Notes under the pieces: model-generated
Databases searched by the model: none
What the model saw: only the letters and a program-made list of their open reading frames with translations
Told to the model about the DNA's origin: nothing
In this document: piece after piece, positions 1-6,646 of the stretch
Layout of the letters: every line of letters starts with the position of its first letter
Numbering within the stretch: the stretch's first letter is position 1
Assembly: GCA_022599915.1 (NCBI GenBank)
Contig: JAHZLH010000015.1
Coordinates: 1 to 32,262, forward strand
DNA length: 32,262 bases
From: Actinomycetes bacterium
GTDB lineage: Bacteria > Actinomycetota > Actinomycetes > S36-B12 > GCA-2699445
Direction of reading: 5' to 3'
Position numbers and translations under genes: made by a program

Positions 1-72
1 CACAGGCCACACAGCGCGCTCGGCTACCAAGCCCCGGCGATCTATGCGGCCCATTGCACACACAGGAAGTGA
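1..72 (+). CDS. IS3-type transposase (OrfB, rve integrase), C-terminal end only
   Basis: Frame 1 reads HRPHSALGYQAPA and then about ten more residues before a TGA at 70-72. An (N)xRPHSxLGYxTPxE-like string near the C-terminus is the hallmark of the rve (DDE) integrase domain of IS3-family transposases, just after the catalytic glutamate region. Only 23 codons are present because the window starts inside the gene, so I cannot say whether the full transposase is intact. The assignment rests on this one short motif plus the IS-like end downstream. Confidence 0.65.
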   Translation, partial: HRPHSALGYQAPAIYAAHCTHRK

Positions 73-110
73 CTCTCAAACACCCCGGACCGATCCAAGG
101 GGTCCCCTCA
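1..110 (+). mobile_element. Right end of an IS3-family insertion sequence (partial)
   Basis: The window opens inside the last codons of a transposase. About 38 bases after its stop codon the sequence reaches a G/C-rich end whose complement begins TGAGGGGACCCC. IS3-family elements typically have terminal repeats starting TGA (ending TCA on this strand), so I place the right end near base 110. The left end lies outside the window, so neither the partner repeat nor the target duplication can be checked. The next open frame (from 111) looks like the beheaded tail of another gene, which fits insertion into it. Confidence 0.6.
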
Positions 111-579
111 AGGGTATTTCAACGCTGATGAGGACTACTTTGAGGTTCCTTTGACTGGCGTTGGGTACTACGAAGAACCTGAGTCGGTTGAGGACGCAGA
201 AGAGGAGGCGGAAAACACCGGAGAGCCCCCTGCCTATGAAGTAGCCGAGCCAGAACGGCCGACTGTCTCTGACGATTCCACGCAGGAAGTGTCCAAGAAA
301 AACGGCAAGTATGTCGTCAAGACTTCTAAGAAAAAGATCAACGTCAAGTGGAAGGCCCCTGACACGGACCAGCCTGTGACGACGTACGAGATTCGCAGCA
401 AGTTCAAAAAGAAGTCTTGGAAGAAGTGGAAAGACGTTGATCCTCGGCCTGATTTTGAGGGTTGGATTAAGGCTTCAGTCAAGGCCAAGAAGTCTGGCAA
501 CTACAAGGTACAGGTCGCAGCGTCTACTGAATGGGTGGAGCGTGGCGACAAGGCTAAGGTGAAGCTTAAGAAGAAGTGA
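111..579 (+). pseudogene. 3' remnant of a secreted protein gene with a Lys-rich beta-domain, cut by the IS
   Basis: This frame is open from the IS end to a TGA at 577-579 but has no credible start. The only in-frame early start is a TTG at 151 with no ribosome-binding site, and coding-like sequence (GYFNADEDYFEVPL) already runs before it. The first ~60 residues are very acidic (runs of E and D). The last ~90 residues form a Lys-rich beta-sandwich-like module resembling fibronectin type III, with a VTTYEIR strand and a VKLKKK end. The likely history is that the IS inserted into an exported-protein gene and only this C-terminal part remains on this side. The function of the parent protein is unknown. 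Expression of the fragment would need an outward promoter in the IS. Confidence 0.6.
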
Positions 580-600
580 TGACTGGACACCCAGCGCAAA

Positions 601-613
601 AGGGCTTTGCCCT
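601..613. terminator. Short hairpin after the truncated gene
   Basis: AGGGC-TTT-GCCCT forms a 5-bp stem with a 3-base loop 22 bases after the stop at 579. No T-run follows, so termination is only a guess. Confidence 0.25.
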
Positions 614-672
614 AGAGAGCGACGAGGGGCTGGGGTAAAGCCTCGCCGCATTCCACAGATGACGGCTATCCC

Positions 673-834
673 CTAATGTTCCTGGTCTTTAACGCTGCTG
701 TAAGTCCCATTGACTATGGCTCCTAACAACGCAGATACCGCAGCTAGATCAGCTTCACTCAAATCCTCACTGTTGATAGCCATGACAACGAAACCAACAA
801 AGGCAACAGGAATAGCCAGAGCCAGAATGATCAT
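673..834 (-). CDS. Small putative membrane protein, 53 aa
   Basis: A 54-codon frame on the minus strand starts with ATG at 834, preceded by AGGAG seven to eight bases upstream, and ends with TAG at 673. The protein begins MIILALAIPVAFVGFVVMAI, a single strongly hydrophobic segment, followed by a soluble acidic and small-residue tail (SEDLSEADLAAVSALLGAIV) ending in KDQEH. Good Shine-Dalgarno spacing and a sensible membrane-anchor layout make it more than a chance frame. Its codons are less GC-rich at third positions than those of the main gene blocks, as in the neighbouring IS and truncated gene, which suggests acquired DNA. I recognise no family. The alternative is a chance ORF in an otherwise gene-free 370-base gap. 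Confidence 0.45.
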   Translation of the reverse strand: MIILALAIPVAFVGFVVMAINSEDLSEADLAAVSALLGAIVNGTYSSVKDQEH

Positions 835-950
835 GGCTCTCCTGCCCTCGACTGAGGCTCTAGAACAGCGCGCTCATCTCTCACAACCATCAAGCCCGAA
901 GTAGTTTCAACCCACTCATCTAGTAACCTTTAACTCGCCGTACAGACTCA

Positions 951-1032
951 GCGGGTGTGGCGGAATTGGCAGACGCGCAGGATTTAGGTTCCTGTGTCTT
1001 CGGACGTGAGAGTTCAAGTCTCTCCACCCGCA
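951..1032 (+). tRNA. tRNA-Leu (anticodon UAG)
   Basis: A class II tRNA of 82 bases. The acceptor arm GCGGGTG (951-957) pairs with CACCCGC (1025-1031), and A1032 is the discriminator. The D-arm contains the usual TTGGCAGACGC stretch. The anticodon stem CAGGA/TCCTG (978-982/990-994) closes the loop TTTAGGT with anticodon TAG at 985-987. A long variable arm (around GTCTTCGGAC) marks it as Leu or Ser type, and the T-arm GAGAGTTCAAGTCTCTC is canonical. The 3' CCA is not encoded. It reads CUA and, by wobble, other CUN leucine codons. Confidence 0.96.
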
Positions 1033-1661
1033 CATCAAAGTGGGCTGTAGCCCACAACTCCCGCGGAATCACCATCGAGAATCACTCGCCTCTGCCCAGC
1101 AGACCTCCCCGGCCCGCTTCCAACCCAACAGACCCCAGCTCAGTCACCTACCGCCGCTCTCTCACTTCGCAGACTCTGTCACCGGATTAGATGTCATTCC
1201 CTCAGCGATTTCATCCGGTCGACCTCCGTAAATGGGCATACTGCCTGGGCACATCGGGAGCTGTATCTGACCGTTCGCTCACGGCTTCCGAAACGTGAGT
1301 TTGTCAAGGTGGGCTGGCCCCATCCCATCGCAGATTCGCAAGGTGAGTGGCCCCACCCACCCCCTTTCAAGTAGGCCGATTCAGTTCATGCGATTCCCTC
1401 GCATCGGTGATCGAGCGTCCTTTGACTGGCAACCACGGTGCTATCTGCTTGAGAGGTAGGGGCCGTCTTGAGGGGCGGTCACTTCTGACAGGGGGTGTTC
1501 AGGAGGATGCTAGAAACAGGGGCTTCCCGGTGGTGCCTGTTTTTGGAGTTGGGAGTGGGGTTCGCGATCCGGACCGTTCCAGGTCGTGGCACATTCTCGG
1601 CTCGCCGGGGAAGCTGTCCACCATGCGCGGTGATCTGACTATCGCACCTGAATGGTCGATC
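1033..1661. other. Gene-free stretch between tRNA-Leu and the GGDEF repeats
   Basis: About 630 bases hold no frame with convincing start signal, composition or family resemblance. Visible features are an imperfect duplication of CAAGGTG(A/G)G-type sequence near 1305 and 1339, and a candidate hairpin at 1514-1542. The stretch could be decayed accessory DNA between the IS-damaged gene and the truncated HNH gene. Confidence 0.5.
1514..1544 (+). terminator. Candidate rho-independent terminator
   Basis: AAACAGG (1514-1520) pairs with CCTGTTT (1536-1542) around a 15-base G/C-rich loop, and a run of five T follows at 1540-1544. There is no clear gene directly upstream on this strand except the distant tRNA-Leu, so its role is unclear. 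Confidence 0.3.
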
Positions 1662-1753
1662 CCCTCAGGGGCAGGGCACGTATACCCTCAGGGGTAAGGC
1701 ACGTATACCCTCAGGGGCAGGGCACGTATACCCTCAGGGGTAGGGCACGTGTA
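1662..1753 (+). repeat. Four 23-bp tandem repeats upstream of the GGDEF gene
   Basis: Four abutting units start at 1662, 1685, 1708 and 1731. Each begins CCCTCAGGGG and ends GGCACGTATA (last unit CACGTGTA). CCCTCAGGG is a near-palindrome and GTATAC/GTGTAA lies at the unit joints. Units 1 and 3 are identical; units 2 and 4 differ at one or two positions after the GGGG. The array ends 21 bases before the start codon at 1775. The 23-bp phase is about two helical turns, which would place a bound protein on one face of the DNA. A regulatory (operator-like) role for the adjacent gene is inferred. Confidence 0.85.
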
Positions 1754-1774
1754 AATGGGAGTTGAGGAGAAGAA

Positions 1775-2917
1775 ATGACTACCAAAGGCCGAATCACCGA
1801 TCTGCCCCCGGGCCCAGTGGGTGAGGATGACAACCATGGTCGAGCTGCGGCACGGGATCGTCAGGCCAAACTGTTGGCTTCACACAGTGAGCATTCTGAA
1901 CATTCGGCGAAGGTTCAGCGTGAGACAAACGCAAGTCGGCATCGTCAGGACCGACTCGCGGCCGCGGAACAGCGGCAACTCGCAGCGCAGGATCGGCAGG
2001 CGGCTCGAACTGGCCGCGAGTTGGCGGTAGCTGCGCTCCGACAGTTACCTGACGATAACGAAAAGGTGGCTGCTTACCTGAACTACGTCTTGTTAGCTGA
2101 TACTGCTGACTCGCTCGCTGATAAGCGTGACCGTCAGCGTGAGCAATCAGACAGGCAATCAGAAACATTGGATCAAGAGGACGACCTGCGTTTCGGTGAG
2201 CATCACGATCGTCGCGGCCGAGTCCATAAGCGTGCGGCTAGTGACCGCCGAGCGGCTCAGCGTGATCTAGAGGAAACGAGTCGCCAGCTCACAGAACTCG
2301 AACGTGAAAGCCAGGAGCGTGCTGTCTCCGCCGCTCGATTTCTTGCCCGAGTCGAGTACGAGCGAGATCACGATGCCCTGACCGGGCTGGTAGGGCGACG
2401 TCAGATTGCTCCCATGATCCAACGAGCATTGGACAGGAGGAACCAGCAACTAGCGGAAGTGTCGACCGTGTCGGTCCTGGTATGCGATCTTGATCAATTC
2501 AAAAGCGTGAACGACACCTACGGGCATGCCGTGGGTGATCAAGTTCTCACCATCACTGCCAACCGCTTGGCTCACTCCCTGAGGGAAGGTGTGGCTGCTC
2601 GACTTGGTGGCGATGAGTTTGTACTCATCCTCGAGACTCCCGATGCCGCATCGGCGAAGGTCATCGCCGACCGGACGATAGAGTTGACGCGAAGACCTCT
2701 GGTGACCAATGTTGGGGCGCTGGCAGTGACTATGAGCGTCGGAATGACTACGACCACGAGTCACGTTCAGCCTTCTGAGTTGATCCACCGAGGCGACGCT
2801 GCTCTTATGGCAGCCAAGCGAGCGGGGGGGATCGACTCATGGTTACTAGTGGAACCAACTAATGTCCGGGGTGGCTGCCGCCTAGATGGGTGGAGTGTGT
2901 TTCGCCGACAGCGCTAG
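1775..2917 (+). CDS. Diguanylate cyclase-like GGDEF protein with long charged N-terminal region
   Basis: A 380-residue cytoplasmic protein that probably makes the second messenger cyclic di-GMP from two GTP. Residues ~25-190 are a highly charged helical or coiled-coil region with degenerate DRQxA/DRRxA repeats, a style seen in other actinobacterial GGDEF proteins. There is no membrane segment or recognised sensor fold. The GGDEF domain spans ~198-355, with DALTGL at ~200, the metal-binding DLDQFKSVND at 238-247 and an intact GGDEF signature at 278-282. The RxxD inhibitory site expected five residues before the signature is absent (LREG at 269-272), so product inhibition may be missing. ATG at 1775 is preceded by GAGGAGA, a strong ribosome-binding site. 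The last ~25 residues are not typical of the family and run into the HNH remnant, so the natural C-terminus may have been altered there. The tandem repeats directly upstream suggest dedicated transcriptional control. Confidence 0.88.
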   Translation: MTTKGRITDLPPGPVGEDDNHGRAAARDRQAKLLASHSEHSEHSAKVQRETNASRHRQDRLAAAEQRQLAAQDRQAARTGRELAVAALRQLPDDNEKVAAYLNYVLLADTADSLADKRDRQREQSDRQSETLDQEDDLRFGEHHDRRGRVHKRAASDRRAAQRDLEETSRQLTELERESQERAVSAARFLARVEYERDHDALTGLVGRRQIAPMIQRALDRRNQQLAEVSTVSVLVCDLDQFKSVNDTYGHAVGDQVLTITANRLAHSLREGVAARLGGDEFVLILETPDAASAKVIADRTIELTRRPLVTNVGALAVTMSVGMTTTTSHVQPSELIHRGDAALMAAKRAGGIDSWLLVEPTNVRGGCRLDGWSVFRRQR

Positions 2918-2963
2918 TCGGTCAGCCTCCACAGGGTCGCGAGCATGGGCAGGGTCCACATTC

Positions 2964-3347
2964 CGGCCGTGCTGCGCAGATCTAGCCGGAACTATCGTCG
3001 CAACCGAGTCTCCGGTTGGTGACCTGCTGAGTGAGACTTCGCTAGAGCCACTGGCAATGGGCCGCACTATTCGACTCGCGACCACTGCTCAACGAAGAGC
3101 GATGGCCATCAGAGATCGTGGCTGTGTAATCCCCGGCTGCAATATGAACGCCGACGCCTGCCAAACACACCACGTCACCGAGTGGGCACAGGGCGGCAAC
3201 ACCGACATAGATGACATGGCCCTACTGCGTTGGGCGCATCACCGACAAGTAGATCTTCACCGCTGGACCCTGCGACACAACACCAGTGATGGCCCCCACT
3301 GGAAAGTTCAGCGAACCCGAAGATCATCTTGGCGGCGACGAACCTAG
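2964..3347 (+). pseudogene. HNH endonuclease (13E12/DUF222-type), C-terminal remnant
   Basis: The frame carries the conserved C-terminal part of the actinobacterial 13E12/DUF222 HNH proteins: PLAMGRTIRLAT, then RDRGCVIPGC, the HNH core HHVTEWAQGGNTDIDD, and the closing RWAHHRQVD. Zinc-binding cysteines and the catalytic HH are intact. The several-hundred-residue N-terminal DUF222 part is gone: the frame can be followed back only to about 2964, where it meets the GGDEF gene's end in another frame, and there is no ribosome-binding site. It is therefore most likely a decayed fragment. These genes occur in many scattered copies in actinobacterial genomes and may behave as selfish elements. Its stop codon overlaps that of the convergent gene at 3344. 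Confidence 0.8.
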
Positions 3348-4765
3348 TTGCGGACGTAGCAGTACCCATTCTTTTTCTTAGTCTTCTTCTGGAACTCGAT
3401 CTTTAGGTTCTTGTTGAACTTGAACCCCTGGCATTTGTACTTGCGAACCCAGGTAGTGGTATCGGCGCGAACGTCAGTGAGCAGAACAACCTTAGACTTC
3501 TTCTTGCTGTTGTAAGGCACCCCCATCTCGGTCATAACGCTCTTGAGGGTGTTTCGCAGAACCTTCAACGAAAAGGTGCTCATCCCACTGAGTTTCTTGA
3601 CCCCGGGTGGGAGTTTGATCACCATCGCTCCCCAGTTCTTGGGTTCGTCGATCTTCTTCTTAACGGGGATTTCGTTCCAGCCCCAAAACATTTTTTGGTT
3701 CTTTGCGCTATCGGGGCCTTGAGTGTAAGTATCGGCACCGACGAACGGCTGCAGCCCGTTCCACCAACTAGCTCGGCGCAGCCATAACGCCTGCTGCAAC
3801 TTGATCATGTCGTCCTTCTTGCTCATCCAGCAGGCTGAATAGTCCACGGCGTAGTTCGGCGCCTTGCCCAGGTTGTTGGTACCGAAGCCGGCAGCTGGAT
3901 CATTGTCGGCGAACCAGTAGTTACCCGTATTCGGCTGATTTGGTTCGTAGGCGTACGCCAGCCACCAATCGACCCAGGCACTCCAGTTGTCCCCCGAGAG
4001 ACCGGTGTTGCATTGACATTCGTAATCCTCCAGCAGGGATTGTTGGTTGGGATCGTTGTTCGGCCGAGCATCAATTTGATCTATCTGGTTTTCGCCGGCA
4101 TGACAGCCCCTGCCGGAAGTATTTTGAGTCGGGCTACTACCTCCCGACGGGTACTCATAGTCCGACCCATTCCACGCCGCTCGCCTGTCCAAGGAGTTTG
4201 AATCAGTGGGGTAGTAGGTGCCCACTGCAAAATTTTTGTTTCCGGGCGCGGTCATGCCTACCTGGGCGTAGTCACTGAACGGAGCGCCATACTTGGGTGA
4301 GCCGCCATTTTCGGGCGATTGTTGGCATTCATTTTTGAAAAAGGCGATTTCGTCTCCGCCACCGGGCCACGGCTTTACCACGCCGCCAGGAGCCCAGTAG
4401 CCCGACGAATCCGCAAAGCCATCGCCACACATCGGGTTCCCGCTTGCGGGATACATCGGATTGGGCGCCACAATCTCATAGTTCGTCCACGAAGCTACCC
4501 GCAGTGGGCCATTTGCAGGATCAGGCACCGCACGTAGCCACATTCCGGTGGTAGACCGAAGTTTGTTATTGAAGTTTTTGGTCTTCTTGGTCTGGCCAGG
4601 CTTCGCCGTCTGCTGATTCTTGGCAGTCGTCTCTGCCGCTTGCTCGGGAGCAGCGATCGCATTTCCGCTCACTGGCACGAGAACTAGTGCCGCGATGAGG
4701 AGCGCAAATATGGGATACCTGAAGGGTGCGGAATCGGAATCAATTTTGGGTACACCATGGGTCAT
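3344..4765 (-). CDS. Secreted cysteine- and tryptophan-rich protein of unknown function
   Basis: A 473-residue exported protein I cannot assign to a family. The start at 4765 is preferred over a TTG 87 bases upstream because TACCGT stands exactly six bases before the ATG (leaderless promoter layout) and because it places the signal peptide correctly: FRYPIFALLIAALVLVPVSG at ~15-34, with a cleavage region near AIAAP (~36-40). A Gln/Lys-rich linker follows (~41-70). The mature body (~75-380) is rich in Trp, Tyr, Asn and Gly. It has eight cysteines in the protein (113, 147, 221, 250, 252, 312, 445, 469), including ECQC at 249-252, which suggests disulfides outside the membrane. A distinctive WVDWWLAYAYEPN segment lies at ~264-276. 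The last ~110 residues are Lys-rich, with NLKIEFQKKTKKKNGYCYVRN-like strands at the end, recalling the Lys-rich tails of other exoproteins here. It converges on the HNH remnant and shares its stop region. A surface enzyme or binding protein is possible, but no catalytic motif is seen. Confidence 0.8.
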   Translation of the reverse strand: MTHGVPKIDSDSAPFRYPIFALLIAALVLVPVSGNAIAAPEQAAETTAKNQQTAKPGQTKKTKNFNNKLRSTTGMWLRAVPDPANGPLRVASWTNYEIVAPNPMYPASGNPMCGDGFADSSGYWAPGGVVKPWPGGGDEIAFFKNECQQSPENGGSPKYGAPFSDYAQVGMTAPGNKNFAVGTYYPTDSNSLDRRAAWNGSDYEYPSGGSSPTQNTSGRGCHAGENQIDQIDARPNNDPNQQSLLEDYECQCNTGLSGDNWSAWVDWWLAYAYEPNQPNTGNYWFADNDPAAGFGTNNLGKAPNYAVDYSACWMSKKDDMIKLQQALWLRRASWWNGLQPFVGADTYTQGPDSAKNQKMFWGWNEIPVKKKIDEPKNWGAMVIKLPPGVKKLSGMSTFSLKVLRNTLKSVMTEMGVPYNSKKKSKVVLLTDVRADTTTWVRKYKCQGFKFNKNLKIEFQKKTKKKNGYCYVRN

Positions 4766-4771
4766 TCCCAG

Positions 4772-4777
4772 ACGGTA
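4772..4777 (-). promoter_or_regulatory. Leaderless-type -10 box (TACCGT) of the secreted-protein gene
   Basis: On the minus strand TACCGT is followed by exactly six bases and then the ATG at 4765. The same TANNNT-N6 arrangement recurs at six other genes here. Transcription would start at or next to the A of the ATG. Confidence 0.6.
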
Positions 4778-5033
4778 TCTGACCGGGCGCGAACTCACCT
4801 GTTGACGGAGCCCGCCAGCATTTGGTGGAACCCGATCAACCGACTGCGTCAATACCCAATGCTGAACCCAATACTGACTTGCGAGCGGGTGACAACGCAG
4901 AAGAGGAGCCTAGAAGTCCCGCTACCCACCCCCGCGCCCACTATGGCCACCGGAACGCTGGCAAGGCATGCCCGAGCCACCGCAAATCCATTCGCACCGC
5001 ATCAACCGGGATTGGTCGGCATGATGAGCAAGA

Positions 5034-5039
5034 TATAAC
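5034..5039 (+). promoter_or_regulatory. Candidate -10 box (TATAAC) of the FAD oxidase gene
   Basis: TATAAC lies 12 bases before the ATG at 5052, with a weak TTGGTC -35 candidate 16 bases upstream. The leader would be only about six bases long, which agrees with the lack of a good ribosome-binding site. The 286-base gap from 4766 holds nothing else that I recognise. Confidence 0.4.
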
Positions 5040-5051
5040 CGAAAGCGAGTC

Positions 5052-6404
5052 ATGAACCTTAAGTCGCTAAAAAACCGTTTGCAGGGTGCAGTGCTGCTAC
5101 CCGGCGATACAGACTTCGACCACTACCGGCAAACCTACTTTCTCGGGCCAACTGCAGCACGAACGCCCGGAGCAGTGGTGGCACCGGAAAGCGCCGCCGA
5201 CATCGCCACTGTTCTGACGTGGGCCACCGACTCCGGCGCGCCGGTGGTCGCCCGCGGTGGTGGTCACGGCGACTTCAGTTCCGCCGACGACGCGGTCGTG
5301 ATCGACTTGTCCGCGCACTTCAAGCACGCGGAACTGAGCGGCGATCGGGTAGTCGCCGGCGGTGGCGCGACGATGGGGATGCTGCTCGCCGCTGGTGGCG
5401 AGGCTGATCTGGTGGTTCCGGTGGGGGCAGCTGCAGGACCTGGCATGGGGTTGGCGCTACAGGGCGGCATCGGTTGGCTATGTCGCCGCTACGGCCTCAC
5501 TATGGACCATCTTGTTGAAGTGGCGATGGTACTGCCGAATGGCGATCAGGTTGTCCTCAACGACGAGGCCTCAGATAGCGACTTGTGGTGGGCGGTGAAG
5601 GGCGCTGCCCCGAATTTCGGGGTGGTAACCCGAGCGAAGTTCCGCACTCATCGAGTGCCGCTGATGGGTTTTCATCGCTACGTGCTTCCCGCCGACTGTC
5701 TGGGTGATGCGCTCAACCACGCCGAGACGGTCGCCGACAATGTGGACGTGTCGCTGCTGTGCAGCAAGGCACCCGATCAGCCGGCAGAACTATTGGCCTA
5801 CATCAGTGTCTGCGGTAGTGACGAGCAAGTGCAGGCTAGCCAAACGACTGCCGATGGGTTCATTGCCGGCATCACCAGCCAGGTATCGGCCAGTGACCAC
5901 GTGATTGCCCCCTACCGTGATTCACCCGAGTACGACTTCCCCGGTGCGTCAGCACCGCCTCCGGGTCCGGTGCCAACCTATGAACGGTGCCCACTGCTGG
6001 GCCCGGCAGCGGACTTATCTCGGGTTGCCGACGTGTTGAATCAAGCGATGGCTCGTGCAACCACTCCGGTTCGTATCGACTTTGAACAGATGGGAGGTCA
6101 GATAGCCGCGACCCCTCGAGCGGCGACACCGTTTTGGAACCGGGACGCTCAGTGGAGCCTAGTCGTGGGTGGCATGTGGACCGAACCAGATGCCGAGCAA
6201 CAGTGCCGGGATTGGGTCAGCGAGACAACTCAACAACTACAACCAGACTCCTCGGGTGGCTACATCGTCGAGGCACACCCAAGCCAGCCTGATGTCGCAC
6301 AGTTCGTTGCTGCCGCTTTCGGCGACAACCTGCCGCGACTCGCAGCGATCAAACAACGGATTGACCCCGACAATCTATTTCGCTGCTACTACCCACTCGA
6401 ATGA
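5052..6404 (+). CDS. FAD-linked oxidase, berberine-bridge-enzyme-like (FAD_binding_4 + BBE)
   Basis: A 450-residue flavoprotein of the PCMH-type FAD-binding, BBE-containing oxidase family, which oxidise alcohols, sugars or secondary metabolites with O2 or another acceptor. The FAD domain (~35-205) opens with the TPGAVVAPESAADI strand and has ARGGGHGDF at 67-75, where His72 is the expected site of covalent FAD attachment. The second covalent cysteine of bicovalent members is replaced in the PVGAAAGPG loop, so attachment is probably through histidine alone. GGIGWLCRRYGLTMDHL is the usual segment before the substrate domain. The C-terminal BBE motif ends in DPDNLFRCYYPLE. There is no signal peptide, so it is cytoplasmic. 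It stands alone, with the MDR reductase 240 bases downstream on the same strand. The substrate cannot be read from the sequence. Confidence 0.88.
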   Translation: MNLKSLKNRLQGAVLLPGDTDFDHYRQTYFLGPTAARTPGAVVAPESAADIATVLTWATDSGAPVVARGGGHGDFSSADDAVVIDLSAHFKHAELSGDRVVAGGGATMGMLLAAGGEADLVVPVGAAAGPGMGLALQGGIGWLCRRYGLTMDHLVEVAMVLPNGDQVVLNDEASDSDLWWAVKGAAPNFGVVTRAKFRTHRVPLMGFHRYVLPADCLGDALNHAETVADNVDVSLLCSKAPDQPAELLAYISVCGSDEQVQASQTTADGFIAGITSQVSASDHVIAPYRDSPEYDFPGASAPPPGPVPTYERCPLLGPAADLSRVADVLNQAMARATTPVRIDFEQMGGQIAATPRAATPFWNRDAQWSLVVGGMWTEPDAEQQCRDWVSETTQQLQPDSSGGYIVEAHPSQPDVAQFVAAAFGDNLPRLAAIKQRIDPDNLFRCYYPLE

Positions 6405-6608
6405 AAACAGGTGGCGAAGCGAACGACGTCGGATCACGACCGCAGCTGCCGGGTGGACAAGAGCAGCCCAACCACCCTGACCGATTTGCGTTGAGCTAGT
6501 ACCAGGCAACCGCAGTAACGCCTCTGGCAGCACTGCGTGCATTCATGAAACTCGGCATCGGGCTACGAAGGTAGGGCGACCTGGTATCCACAGTCCAGCG
6601 CCAATAGG

Positions 6609-6622
6609 GTGGTGCGCACCAC
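6609..6622. promoter_or_regulatory. 14-bp perfect palindrome, candidate operator of the MDR gene
   Basis: GTGGTGCGCACCAC is fully self-complementary and lies 24 bases before the GTG start at 6647. A TAGGGT -10-like hexamer (6605-6610) abuts it, so a bound dimer would block the promoter. The position and symmetry are seen; the repressor is unknown. Confidence 0.45.
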
Positions 6623-6646
6623 AGGCTGAGAACAACCGGAGCGATC

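Noticed and set aside
951-1032. tRNA-Leu as an integration (att) site for the accessory patch
   Set aside because: I found no second copy of the tRNA 3' end and no integrase gene in the window.
957-1190. Open frame starting MAELADAQDLG
   Set aside because: It is the translation of tRNA-Leu and its flank; this false protein is commonly called over actinobacterial tRNA-Leu genes.
1347-1697. 116-codon plus-strand open frame
   Set aside because: No ribosome-binding site, no family resemblance, and it ends by reading into the 23-bp repeats; likely chance in GC-rich DNA.
1662-1753. Possible CRISPR array
   Set aside because: The units are directly abutting with no unique spacers, so these are tandem repeats and not CRISPR.
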